Source of the DNA: Chromobotia macracanthus
Lineage: Eukaryota; Chordata; Actinopteri; Cypriniformes; Botiidae
Assembly: GCA_036877525.1 (NCBI GenBank)
Contig: JAZGTH010000075.1
Location: 2,174,001-2,238,000 of the forward strand
Length of the DNA stretch: 64,000 nucleotides
Reading direction: 5' to 3'
Shown piece after piece: positions 25,757-37,988 of this stretch. Made by a program: the position numbers and the translations under genes. The notes under the pieces are model-generated. The model searched no databases, was not told the DNA's origin, and saw nothing but the letters and a program-made list of their open reading frames with translations. The number at the start of each line of letters is the position of its first letter. Within the stretch, counting starts at the first letter, position 1.

Positions 25757-28700
25757 CTGCTACAGAAGAGATTACTGTAGAAGTTACTGAAGAAGATACT
25801 GAAGAAGTTTACTGAAGAAGTTACTGAAGAAGTTACTGAAAAAGTTACTGAAGAAGTTACTGTAGAAGTTACTGAAAAAGATTACTGAAGAAGATTACTG
25901 AAGAAGATTACTGAAGAAGTTACTGAAGAAGTTACTGAAAAAGTTACTGAAGAAGTTACTGTAGAAGTTACTGAAGAAGATTACTGAAGAAGATACTGAA
26001 GAAGTTACTCAAGAAGTTACTGAAGAAGATTACTGAAGAAGTTACTGTAGAAGATTACTGAAGAAGATTACTGAAGAAGTTACTGAAGAAGTTACTGTAG
26101 AAGTTACTGAAGAAGATTACTGAAGAAGTTACTGAAGAAGTTACTGAAAAAGATTACTGAAGAAGATTACTGTAGAAGTTACTGAAGAAGATTACTGAAG
26201 AAGTTACTGTAGAAGTTACTGTAGAAGATTACTGAAGAAGGTTACTGAAGAAGTTACTGTAGAAGTTACTGAAAAAGATTACTGAAGAAGTTACTGTAGA
26301 AGTTACTGAAGAAGATTACTGAAGAAGTTACTGAAGAAGTTACTGAAGAAGTTACTGTAGAAGTTACTGAAGAAGATTACTGTAGAAGTTACTGTAGAAG
26401 TTACTGAAGAAGATTACTGAAGAAGATTACTGAAGAAGTTACTGAAGAAGATTACTGAAGAAGATTACTGAAGAAGTTACTGAAAAAGATTACTGAAGAA
26501 GATTACTTAAGAAGTTACTGTAGAAGTTACTGAAGAAGATTACTGAAGAAGATTACTGAAGAAGTTACTGTAGAAGTTACTGAAGAAGATTACTGAAGAA
26601 GTTACTGTAGAAGATTACTGAAGAAGATTACTGAAGAAGTTACTGAAGAAGATTACTGAAGAAGTTACTGAAGAGGTTACTGAAGAAGATTACTTAAGAA
26701 GTTACTGTAGAAGTTACTGAAGAAGATTACTGAAGAAGTTACTGTAGAAGATTACTGAAGAAGATTACTGAAGAAGTTACTGAAGAAGTTACTGTAGAAG
26801 TTACTGAAGAAGATTACTGAAGAAGTTACTGAAGAAGTTACTGAAAAAGATTACTGAAGAAGATTACTGTAGAAGTTACTGAAGAAGATTACTGAAGAAG
26901 TTACTGTAGAAGTTACTGTAGAAGATTACTGAAGAAGGTTACTGAAGAAGTTACTGTAGAAGTTACTGAAAAAGATTACTGAAGAAGTTACTGTAGAAGT
27001 TACTGAAGAAGATTACTGAAGAAGTTACTGAAGAAGTTACTGAAGAAGTTACTGTAGAAGTTACTGAAGAAGATTACTGTAGAAGTTACTGTAGAAGTTA
27101 CTGAAGAAGATTACTGAAGAAGATTACTGAAGAAGTTACTGAAGAAGATTACTGAAGAAGATTACTGAAGAAGTTACTGAAAAAGATTACTGAAGAAGAT
27201 TACTTAAGAAGTTACTGTAGAAGTTACTGAAGAAGATTACTGAAGAAGATTACTGAAGAAGTTACTGTAGAAGTTACTGAAGAAGATTACTGAAGAAGTT
27301 ACTGTAGAAGATTACTGAAGAAGATTACTGAAGAAGTTACTGAAGAAGATTACTGAAGAAGTTACTGAAGAGGTTACTGAAGAAGATTACTTAAGAAGTT
27401 ACTGTAGAAGTTACTGAAGAAGATTACTGAAGAAGATTACTGAAGAAGTTACTGTAGAAGTTACTGAAGAAGATTACTGAAGAAGTTACTGTAGAAGATT
27501 ACTGAAGAAGATTACTGAAGAAGTTACTGAAGAAGATTACTGAAGAAGTTACTGAAGAAGTTACTGTAGAAGATTACTGAAGAAGTTACTGAAGAAGATT
27601 ACTGAAGAAGTTACTGAAGAAGTTACTGAAGAAGATTACTGAAGAAGTTACTGAAAAAGTTACTGAAAAAGATTACTGAAGAAGATTACTGAAGAAGATT
27701 ACTGAAGAAGTTACTGAAGAAGATTACTGAAGAAGTTACTGTAGAAGTTACTGAAGAAGTTACTGAAGAAGATTACTGAAGAAGTTACTGAAGAAGATTA
27801 CTGTAGAAGTTACTGAAGAAGTTACTGAAGAAGATTACTGAAGAAGTTTACTGAAGAAGTTACTGAAGAAGATTACTGAAGAAGTTACTGTAGAAGTTAC
27901 TGAAGAAGTTACTGAAGAAGATTACTGAAGAAGTTTACTGAAGAAGTTACTGAAGAAGATTACTGTAGAAGTTACTGAAGAAGATTACTGAAGAAGTTAC
28001 TGAAGAAGATTACTGAAGAAGTTACTGAAGAAGATTACTGAAGAAGATTACTGAAGAAATTACTGAAGAAGTTACTGAAGAAGATTACTGAAGAAGTTAC
28101 TGAAGAAGTTACTGAAGAAGTTTACTGAAGAAGTTACTGAAGAAGTTACTGAAGAAGATTACTGAAGAAGTTACTGAAGAAGTTACTGAAGAAGTTTACT
28201 GAAGAAGTTACTGAAGAAGATTACTGAAGAAGATTACTGAAGAAGTTACTGAAGAAGATTACTGAAGAAGATTACTGAAGAAGTTACTGAAGAAGTTATT
28301 GAAGAAGATTACTGAAGAAGATTACTGAAGAAGTTACTGAAGAAGTTACTGAAGAAGTTTACTGAAGAAGTTACTGAAGAAGATTACTGAAGAAGTTACT
28401 GAAGAAGTTTACTGAAGAAGTTACTGAAAAAGTTACTGAAGAAGTTACTGAAGAAGTTTACTGAAGAAGTTACTGAAGAAGATTACTGAAGAAGTTACTG
28501 AAGAAGTTTACTGAAGAAGTTACTGAAGAAGATTACTGAAGAAGTTACTGAAGAAGTTACTGTAGAAGATTACTGAAGAAGTTACTGAAGAAGTTACTGA
28601 AGAAGTTACTGTAGAAGATTACTGAAGAAGTTACTGAAGAAGTTACTGAAGAAGTTACTGTAGAAGATTACTGAAGAAGTTACTGAAGAAGTTATTGAAG

Positions 28701-29434
28701 AAGATTACTGAAGAAGTTACTGAAGAAGTTACTGAAGAAGATTACTGAAGAAGTTACTGTAGAAGATTACTGAAGAAGATTACTGAAGAAGTTACTGTAG
28801 AAGATTACTGAAGAAGTTACTGAAGAAGTTACTGTAGAAGATTACTGAAGAAGTTACTGAAGAAGTTACTGAAGAAGTTACTGTAGAAGATTACTGAAGA
28901 AGTTACTGAAGAAGTTACTGAAGAAGTTTACTGAAGAAGTTACTGAAGAAGATTACTGAAGAAGTTACTGAAGAAGTTTACTGAAGAAGATTACTGAAGA
29001 AGTTACTGAAGAAGTTACTGAAGAAGTTACTGTAGAAGATTACTGAAGAAGTTACTGAAGAAGTTACTGAAAAAGATTACTGAAGAAGATTACTGAAGAA
29101 GTTACTGAAGAAGATTACTGAAGAAGTTACTGAAGAAGTTACTGAAGAAGATTACTGAAGAAGTTACTGAAAAAGTTACTGAAAAAGATTACTGAAGAAG
29201 TTACTGAAGAAGTTTACTGAAGAAGATTACTGAAGAAGTTACTGAAGAAGTTACTGAAGAAGATTACTGAAGAAGTTACTGAAAAAGTTACTGAAAAAGA
29301 TTACTGAAGAAGTTACTGAAGAAGTTTACTGAAGAAGTTACTGAAGAAGTTACTGAAGAAGTTTACTGAAGAAGTTACTGAAGAAGATTACTGAAGAAGT
29401 TACTGAAGAAGTTATTGAAGAAGATTACTGAAGT
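25757..29434. repeat. 12/13-bp minisatellite, about 290 units, with a 697-bp higher-order duplication
   Basis: Units alternate between GTTACTGAAGAA (12 bp) and GATTACTGAAGAA (13 bp), with GTAGAA and GAAAAA variants. A block near 26,100-26,730 recurs near 26,797-27,430 at a constant offset of 697 bp: the rare junctions GAAGAAGGTTAC and AAGAGGTTAC occur at 26,235/26,932 and 26,671/27,368. The 13-bp units break any long reading frame, so this is not a Glu-rich coding repeat. Flanking sequence is unique. Confidence 0.95.
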
Positions 29435-30354
29435 TGGCAACATTTTAAAATACAAATGTCGCCATATTTAAATAAAGAATTTCTTTAACGCAGATTCAGA
29501 TCTATATTATTCAATGATGAGGAGGAGGCGCAAAGAAAAAGTCCTCTGTTTTCTGTGACGTCAACAAATCCTTTATGATTAAAAGACGAATATGAGACAA
29601 AAGTACAGAATGTCAAACTGTCATCATGGCGCCATCTAGCGGCCAACACAGTATTTGTACAATATAGTATGTTACGTTATTTGTGTTGTACATACACTGA
29701 AACGAATGTAACATTTTCTTTCATGAAAAGATGCAATACAGAATGTTAGTGACTGACAGACTACGTCACTATTCACCATGACTGAAATAAATCAAAACAA
29801 CATCAACAAATTTTAAAAGTGTTTGTGAGTAAATAGTGATATTTATCTTAAATACACATATCATGGTTTACATTAGTATTACATTATAAATCACTTACAT
29901 TAAAATGCAAAATTTTACATGCATAGAATTGTAGATCTCTAGAGGTGTGGATCTTAACCTTTAGAGTTCAATATCTACTCTTTAAACAAACAGTTGTGTG
30001 TTCAATAAGAAAGAAAGAATTGGTTTAATTATTAGAAAATAACACACACTGAGGTGGTAATGCAGCCACGATGCGAAGCGTATAAGGCTATAACCAAGCG
30101 GATATTCTTATTAATAAAATAAAAACAGCTTAAAGTTAAAATATTTTCATTTCTAGCACCACCACCAAATGCGTTCATATCAATCTCTTTAATCCCTTTC
30201 CAGTATTCCTCCATAGAGTTGCAGATGTAGAAGATTCACTGTATCCGATTTATATTTGGGACAAAGCTCTGAATAGCTACTTTTAAAAATTTGCAGCCTC
30301 TCTGGAGTCTAGTACTCTCAATTAACAATAAATCAAATCTGCTGGTGGTGACTA
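29435..30354. other. Spacer between minisatellite and the membrane-protein gene
   Basis: No exon is seen. It includes a CTCF-like motif at 29,629 and, on the minus strand, an ATTAAA at about 30,188-30,193 that could be the poly(A) signal of the gene starting at 34,654. Confidence 0.55.
29629..29643 (-). promoter_or_regulatory. CTCF-like motif
   Basis: On the minus strand the sequence CCGCTAGATGGCGCC matches the vertebrate CTCF core (CCASYAGRKGGCRS) with one mismatch. It lies just beyond the minisatellite and before the immune-receptor-like genes. A single motif match is weak evidence of binding. Confidence 0.4.
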
Positions 30355-33329
30355 TTAAATCTGGTGAGCTGGTGAGCTCATCATTCTTTCTTGTTCTTCA
30401 GGGTTGTCCGCTGCACCACCTGAAACTAAACAACAGTTAAACTACATATTCTTGTTGTTTATTAGGGTAACAGGGATAATTCACCCAGAATTGATACATC
30501 ATTTACTCACCATCATTTTCTGAATTTCTTCCCTCATTGGAACTCTTTGGAACTGTATAGGTCACTGCTGTCACTGCAGCTGTTGATAACACCTTATGAG
30601 TAACTAGCGAAAATCTAGTGAAAGTGCAAGTAACACCCTTTCATTTTCTTCTGGGAGAAACTAAGCTGCTGTTACCCTTCTTTCTACCCCAGAGTGAACA
30701 GACAAACACTTGCTGTGAGCAAACTAGGCCTCTGTTCCTGCAGGAACTGTATAGATTGTCAATGGTTACTCCAATAACACTGTTAAGTGTTAAGAAGTGC
30801 AAGAAAGTGTAAGAGTTCAAGGTATTGTTATTATATAATTAGACTTCATATAAAGAGCCCTAAAAGATTCATGTTTCATTTCATGTTTCAGTATTTAGAA
30901 AGCTAGCTAATAGGCATAACAAATTAAAGTTGAATGTAACTGTACAAAAGTTTTTACATTTATTAATAATAACAACTAATAAACACTTATACGTACAGGA
31001 TAATGTAATGGAACATTAGAGCTCCTAATTGTTAATATGTGATATCGTGCATTTATCTCATTCATTATATAGTTGAACAATATTATTTCTGTAAGCGTTA
31101 TTTATTTATTCTATTCTGCCTTCAGCAACTCAGTAGAACAGCATGAAATTTCCTTATTTGATGGTTTTTTCACAATATTTTCATAATTTTCAAATTATAA
31201 GTTATAATTCAGCCTCCAGGACAGCAGTCCAGTGGTGCTGACTGTTAAGGATCAGTTAAATATGTACTATCCAGTCTTTGTCATGTGGAAAAGTCAATGT
31301 ACACTTTTAATCATACAATACACATCCTGATGCAGCTAAATAATGAAGGCATTGTGTTCCTGTAGCTCAATTGATAGAGAACTGTTAGCAGTGCAAAAGG
31401 CTGAGGGTTCAATTCCCAGGGAACACTCATACTGATCCAATGTATAGCTTAAAAGTACTGTAAGTCGCTTTGCATAAATGAAATCTGATGCTATCTACAG
31501 TGACACAGTGCAGCTTGAAAATTTGCGACTTACATTGTTCCGAAAGTGGCCAGTTACATGAATTCATTAGACAAGTTTTATTTCTATGTATCAGATGTAA
31601 AACAGAAATATTCTTACCTTGTTTCTTCCTGCAGACATTCTAGAATTTAAGGGAACAGAGCATTATATTGAATTTCTGTGCCATTTAATAATGCATGTTA
31701 TTTTATATGTTAGTTAGGGTTGGGTTAGACTGTCGTAATTTCAGATGTGCTTGTATTTGTCATGAGGTTGATAGTCTTATAGAAAATAACCATAATATTA
31801 TAAATAAATCTCCTAAAAGTGATTAATTGAGAACTAAACGTCAGTGAGCAGTTTAATGCCTGACACTGTGTGATTAAGATCCTGAGAAGCGTGCGAGTTT
31901 GCATTTATAAATGAAATGTCAATCTTTTGATTGTTTACACTTACCAGTGTGTGCCATCCTTTCTTTTTGCCAATCTGTAAAGCAGTAAGTAAAGTCTCAT
32001 CTTTATTTTGTATGCATCTTTATTTTGTATGTAAAATAATTGTACAATGTATTGATTATAGTTTGTATATAAAAAAACATTAAATCTTTTAATATTAACA
32101 TAAATGTAAGATGTATTATTATTTGATATTAGCAACAGACCATTGTTCCTTTTTTAAAAAGTGTATTACTAAATTATGAAATATACAACTTACACAAATG
32201 ATGTAGACCACAAATGCAATCAATATCACAAGAGCACATCCTAAGAATATTGATGCTATAAAATATAATAACCCTTGAAATAAATAATGAGAAAAGCAAC
32301 AACAACATGTCAAACACACTTAACAATAATCATTTTCAACTGTTTGATGACATATATGTGTAAACATTTGTGTTTAAGGAAACAAATTCAACTGTTTGCA
32401 ATGATTAATGAAACTTTTCTTACCAGTCTTACAATTAACTTCAATGGGGCAGTCTGTTGACTGTACATGTTTTTCTATCCCTTGATAAACCAAAAGTAAT
32501 GAGACATTCTATAAAAATACAGAATTCTCAAATATATAATTTAATGCATGATGAACAGCTGAAATTTTGTAATCATTTACGTGAAGTGTTATTTTTTAAA
32601 TATCATTTTTGTAAATTGTTTATGAATCAAAGTCAATGAATACACGATGGCTTGTGTGATAAAACAAACATACCTGTATTTGTACTTTCCATTGTGCAAT
32701 TAGTGACTCCCATAAAGTTCCCTTTTTCTTGGATACATTTTGTAACTGGATGAAAATGGCACAGCTGTTAGTAAGTAATATTATTAAGCACATTATATTT
32801 GCTTTATCTACATTCTAAACAACAAACAAAACATCTGTTGAAATCTCACTGTCATGGTGGAATTTGCAGTTCATTTTGTCTTCAGTTGGGATGATGTGGT
32901 CCAGTTCACATTCTTGTTTTTCACAGAGGTATATTGTTTGATTACATGCTATTTCAAGTGTACATTTTGTCTTACCTAAAATAGTTGAAAAAAAAAAGTT
33001 GAAAAATAATTTAACTAATAGTTTAACCAAATAATTTAACCAGAACTGTAAATGATTTAAACATTTTACGTACTGTTTTCTTGTTTGCATGAGATTTTAC
33101 CAAGTAGATTTTCTATAAACTTTAATGGTTTTGTCAGGTTACATTCCTGAAATGAGCTGCAAATTGTTATTGTATTCATTTTATTTGTATCTTTGTTTCT
33201 TGGGCCAGGCTTCGTACACTGTATTTGTAAAGCTGCAATACATACCACAAAGTTAATACACAGTAGAACATTGTAACAAATAAATTGCATTTAACAGTAT
33301 GTTTTATTAAAACGCAAAAAGACAACATG

Positions 33330-33384
<55 letters not shown>

Positions 33385-34654
33385 GTTTTATCCACATCAC
33401 TTTCGTTCTCTTTGTTGTCCCTGTAATGTGAGTTACAGACAGATTAAAAGCCCATCACACTTAATGTATTTCTTTGAATGCTGCAGTCAACCTGCACAGG
33501 ACAGAATGATCTCCAGCTGTCTGAGAAAGAAGTAATACAGCACTAAAGCGCATCTATGTGGTGTTGGAAGATCAACTCTGCGTAACTGAAAATGCAGTTG
33601 TGAGTCCAGTGGCAGTCTCAACTTAACCCCTTATACTAAGGACCAAAATACAGGACTGACAACCATATTCTGTTGCTGTGTGAACAAATGTTTCCTTCTG
33701 TTGGTTTCCTGCTGCACAGAGACTATTTTTAACCCCTATGCCTCACACTTTGAAAACCTCTGGCTTAGACAGTTAGTGAGTGTAGTAGGGGGTACGGTAG
33801 CCTTGTTATTCCTGTTTCACTGAGTAGTCGCCTTTGGCTTGCTGCTTAGTATGGTTTTGAAAGGCACTATTCTACTGCCTTGAGAATGAAAGAACTGCCT
33901 TGGAGGAATCAATATTAAAATCTTGATGCAATAAATGTAAATAAAATTGAATTATAATTCCTGAATGTGCTTTCATATTGAAATACGTGTTAATTGACCT
34001 TTTTAAAGATGTATTCAACTCTTCTGTTATTGGGACTGCTGCTATAATTCATGGGCCTCAGGACAAAGGCTAGGCCCCAAGCCCTTGAATTTTAACTTTA
34101 TAAAACAACTTATGATTAGGAATCCTTTACAAAATTCAAGCAGAACTGACCACAGATCAGTACTGAATAGCAGGAGCCACAAGACTTACTTGGACACATG
34201 GCTAGGTTAATATTCCACTCGTTTGAATAACTGCCATTTGCAATATCATTATGAAGACACTTGATGTGTATTTCTTTAAAATCTAGAAACAGAGAAATTG
34301 TTGTAGTTTATTTTAAACATCAAAACCTGAAATTATAAATATTTTAATGTTTTAAGGTCAATTATGTTGTTATTCTCAACTCTCATTTAAATAAAATTTA
34401 ACATTTTTTGAGAACAACCACAAATCAACAATATGTTTCATACTGCAGTTGATTTATGAACAAAAAGTTCAGTTTTGGCAGTCAGCTTTTCTAGATTATG
34501 TACATAAATGTTGTAATAATGTGTCAAAGCCTAAAATGACAGTAAATAGTTATTAAAGAATGTTATTAAGAATCATATTGTGGGATATATGTAGCTTACC
34601 AGACATGATAAGAGACGGTAGGCAAAGACAGACGAGTAGACACAGAACTTTCAT
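30355..34654 (-). CDS. Unrecognised cysteine-rich type I membrane protein, ten exons, 243 aa
   Basis: Exons are 34654-34600, 34282-34190, 33232-33074, 32975-32850, 32745-32674, 32453-32424, 32273-32194, 31974-31945, 31639-31618 and 30419-30355. Every junction is GT/AG and the 732-nt frame is open to TAA. Exon 1 encodes a signal peptide (MKVLCLLVCLCLPSLIMS). Exons 2-6, all phase 1 on both sides, encode an ectodomain of about 155 residues with 15 cysteines and N-glycosylation sites (NGS, NLT, NQT, NCT). Exons 3 and 4 share a pattern CT..ITIC....ECNL..KISCK / CT..IYLC...ECEL..KMNCK and look like an old duplication. Exon 7 is a helix of about 25 residues (FIASIFLGCALVILIAFVVY). The tail is basic, without tyrosines, and ends PAHQI. 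Symmetric phase-1 ectodomain exons are typical of leukocyte receptors. I do not recognise the family; it is not obviously Ig, TNFR, sushi or Ly6. Function is unknown. It sits head-to-head with the Ig gene at 36.7 kb. Confidence 0.75.
30478..30545. mobile_element. Fragment of a TTCACCC-type MITE inside an intron
   Basis: Contains GATAATTCACCCAGAATTG followed by TCATTTACTCACCATCAT, the end sequence of a short DNA element very common in cyprinid genomes (family knowledge). It lies in the last intron of the membrane-protein gene. Confidence 0.55.
31355..31490 (+). mobile_element. tRNA-derived SINE, plus orientation
   Basis: The head reads TGTAGCTCAATTGATAGAG (box A) and GGGTTCAATTCCCAGGG (box B). 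The tail contains GTAAGTCGCTTTGCATAAATG. It is in an intron of the membrane-protein gene, antisense to it. It is not called a tRNA gene because the acceptor stem is imperfect and the SINE tail follows. Confidence 0.7.
33330..33380. repeat. TA microsatellite
   Basis: A TA run of about 50 bp within the second intron of the membrane-protein gene, about 100 bp upstream of its third exon. Confidence 0.95.
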
Positions 34655-35018
34655 TCTCTACTGGAAAAAACAATTGATATCTTTCAAAATTAATAAAATA
34701 CAAAAGCAATTATTAAAATCTAATAATAATGTATACTCATAAAATCAGATTATAATTTGTTATAATTAAAATTTTATCATTTGCATTGCCAGCACAGTCA
34801 GACCTTTTTGGGGAAAGTATTTCTCCCATTTATTTTCTCTGAGGGGATTTCAAACAGCCCACACTAACGTTTTAATTATGAATTCTAAACTGTCATTACT
34901 TTTGATTGCACTTACATATTTCTTATAATTTGCACTTACAAATTATAAATTTACATATTTCTGTGTACACTTTCAAAGGGCCACAGTGATTTCTGATTTC
35001 TGAAAAACAAAGTATTTT

Positions 35019-35080
<62 letters not shown>

Positions 35081-36704
35081 AAATACACATGTAAAAACCC
35101 CCACATCTAAAGACCACTAAGTGCATTACATTGTTTACTGCTTGCCTGATGCCATTCCAAGCTAACTTAAGCAATAAATGGACAATAATAAACCTCAACT
35201 CAGTGTCAGGAAGAGAAAACATTTTACTGTATATTCAATATACAATTATTCAACTAGTAGAGTATTGCGTTATCAGCACAAAGGTTGTGTATCATAATTT
35301 TTGAAGTTTCAAAAACACACAGAGTGATACGTCACAGCAGTTTCAGGACAGCAGCGCCAGGTCAGCATTTAGTGTGTTTGGAATGAATGACTCCCTAACC
35401 CAACCCCCTACTAACCTTAACCTCATGAGAAATAAGCTTTGATTTCTGCAGTTCCATTATTTGATTAAGGTAAAAGTTTCTGTGGCATCTCCTGATGTCA
35501 GTAGGGGCGTTAATTTAGTAAAAGCTCTTGTGAGGACCTTGTAGTTCAGGAAAGAGACAAATGACATATGTTCATGTGCACTAGAGGACAGGTTACCATG
35601 AAAACATTACACTACAAAAGAATGTTGGGTGATGAATTTGATATATTGTTATATTGTTTGATATATTGATTAATGTAATTTGCAGTGATTAATGGCATTT
35701 TATTTAGGCCAAAAACCTTTTGGTGGATTCAGGTACCTTTCACTAAAAAAAAATTATATTTCAGAAAATATATTTCATCCAGAATATAAGAATTTTGGGT
35801 TACAGACACCAATAAATGTAAATTATTTTGTCTACGTTACAATATGTTTTAATCTAACAGAATAGAATAGAACGGAATGGTATGAAGTTTGGCACACAGA
35901 TCGAGGCAGTCTGAAACATCAAACCCTCTCGTGCCACAACAGTTGCCACCAACACTCTAAATCCTAGAAACAAAATTCTTTCATCTAGGTCCTCGGCTCA
36001 TGCCGATTCAAGCACACCCTGTGCCATCATTTTCCATTCTGAAAATGTTCCTGCCTTTTGAATTTTCTAAGAAAAACCTTCTTTACTGAATACTTAACAT
36101 TACTTAACACTTTACATACTTATTGAATTCCTTTTACAGCTTTTTTCTGATTTGCACGTAATTTAGTTACTATTCTCATACACTGTTTAAATTTACCAGT
36201 TAAAATGGATTTGATATAAAAATGGATATGAGGCTGTATCTTTGCCATGTCATCACAGCACCACCTACTGGTCCAGAGATATGAAAAATGTTTTTTTTTT
36301 TACTTATAACTTTTGATTTGAACTTTTACATTCCTTAAGGCATGCCGACTCAAACAGTAATACACAGTAATATATACAGTAATACACTCATTCAAGAGTC
36401 ATTTAAACGTGTTATATCATTTAATTGTCACCATGGTAGATATATCTGTATAACAATCTTTCCATGTTAGATATCAGCAAATAATAAACAGTAACATACA
36501 GAAATATATTATTTTAAAAGTGTTAAAAAGGTGCATAGAAATTTCAAAAGACATAATGTACTAGAAATTCAGTTTAAACAGTCCTTGACATTTACATTTT
36601 TATCTGAAGGTCATGTGATTTGTAAGGGTTTTGTGGTTTTGGGCTTGTTTGTGCTAGTTGTTGCTACTTAGAAGAACCGATGTAACAGGCCAGACGAAAT
36701 AACA
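34655..36704. other. Divergent spacer between two receptor-like genes
   Basis: About 2 kb separates the start of the minus-strand membrane-protein gene from the start of the plus-strand Ig gene copy. A CTTTTTTCCAG acceptor-like run directly precedes the ATG at 34,654, so an upstream non-coding exon is likely. A CA tract lies at 35,021-35,079. A CTCF-like match (one to two mismatches) occurs near 36,258-36,272 on the minus strand. No protein-like frame is seen. Confidence 0.5.
35021..35079. repeat. CA microsatellite
   Basis: A perfect CA run of about 59 bp between the two divergent receptor-like genes. Confidence 0.97.
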
Positions 36705-37317
36705 ATGTTTCTCTGCAGATCATTGGTAGTTGTGTGTTTTTTTGGTAAGAGTAATATTTATATTTACATGTAATTACTTATCAAACTATATCTGGTAACT
36801 TCAAGGCATTTTTAGTTAGGACTGTTTAACTATATTCAGATGTCATACAATTCTACTAGCATTATTTGTACATAATTATACAACCAACAAACCAGCCTGT
36901 TTGCTATCTATAATATGGTATTTGTGGTATGGATGTTTGTGAGCTGTATTGAATTGTTGTCATTATCTTTGACTTTAAGGTGTTGGGTTTGGGAAGGTGC
37001 TCATAGAGCAAGGCTCTCTGCAGGATAAATATGAAGTGGGTGCTTCAGCAGTTCTCAGCTGCAACATAACTAGTGATGCAGAAGTCTTGACAATATGTGA
37101 AATGGACTGGGAAATTTGGAATGAAATGGTGACAAGATCTCAAAAATACCGAAATATCACAACAGAGTTACCATTAATTCCCGAGACACCACCAGCTACT
37201 TGACAATACGAGATCTTCAAGTCAGCGACACTGAGGAGATACTGTGCACAGCAGGGTGTTTTGTCAGTGGTGTCTCTCTCCGCACCTTTGGTGCTGGGAC
37301 AATTCTAACTATAACAG
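36705..37317 (+). pseudogene. Ig V-domain receptor gene, broken copy 1
   Basis: Exon 1 (36705-36744) encodes a signal peptide (MFLCRSLVVVCFFG) with a GTAAGA donor. Exon 2 (36980-37317) encodes a V-type Ig domain closely matching the copy at 41,560. Relative to that copy it lacks 10 nt shortly after the motif CEMDWEIWNE (around 37,123). This shifts the frame and splits the domain into two open pieces. There are only a few other substitutions, so the break is recent. The intron also aligns with that of copy 2. Just after the exon-2 donor, homology to copy 2 ends and a 182-bp block otherwise found next to aplp1 begins, so no third exon is available. Called a pseudogene because of the frameshift and lost 3' end; a sequence error could explain the first but not the second. 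Confidence 0.7.
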
Positions 37318-37326
37318 GTGTGTTTA

Positions 37327-37508
37327 GAAACACGATTCATTTGGAAAGCTTGTGTGATGCCACACCCTCACAAAACAAAAGCAAACTGGTGATGAAACGG
37401 GCTTTTCATGTTCTGCCAAATTTTGTGCGAGTTTCTCTCCCTGAACAAAGAGCAGATGGTTTTACTACGAACTCCTTAATTACGTGCCAGGAACGTTGTG
37501 AAACATCG
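37327..37508. repeat. 182-bp duplicated block, copy A
   Basis: It matches 45,733-45,914 in the same orientation over 182 bp with a single visible mismatch (ATTCATTTGG versus ATTCATTCGG). Copy B abuts the 3' end of aplp1. Copy A is squeezed between the broken Ig exon and the DIRS remnant. Confidence 0.93.
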
Positions 37509-37988
37509 AGTGGAGAGATCCACCTATGGGAAGGTAGCATATTGTGAGCATATTCGCATCAGTGAATCAGTGCATCAGTAACATCAGTGAGCATATTCAC
37601 TTTTCGTGCTGCAAGCGGGGCAGGCTTGGTGGATCTCTCCACTCAATGTTTCAGAGAACCGGGGTTACGGACAGTAACCTATTGTTCTCTTTCATCATCT
37701 CGTGTTCGAGATCCACCTATGGGAGATATGGACAGCTCCCCGGTTGCCCAATACACTCAACATGAGGCTCTGACAGCCAGAAGACGGTCACCTGAAAAAG
37801 GTGGTGCACGACACGTCATAAGGTAACAACCCACACACATGATAAAGGACCTTCCCCAAAAACTGTATGAAAACATATGGTAACATGTAGCATACATAAG
37901 CCTGACAACACACAGTGAAATAATGTTGTCAGGTGAGGAACGTGCTTAGTGCCATGCATGTAGGGATAGGGGGCCTAGGAGAATAAGG

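Noticed and set aside
25757..29434. Coding repeat of the VTEE type
   Set aside because: The 12-bp units alone would encode VTEE repeats, but interspersed 13-bp units break the frame throughout.
31363..31435. tRNA gene
   Set aside because: Box A and box B are present, but the acceptor stem is imperfect and a SINE tail follows; related fragments occur three more times in the window.
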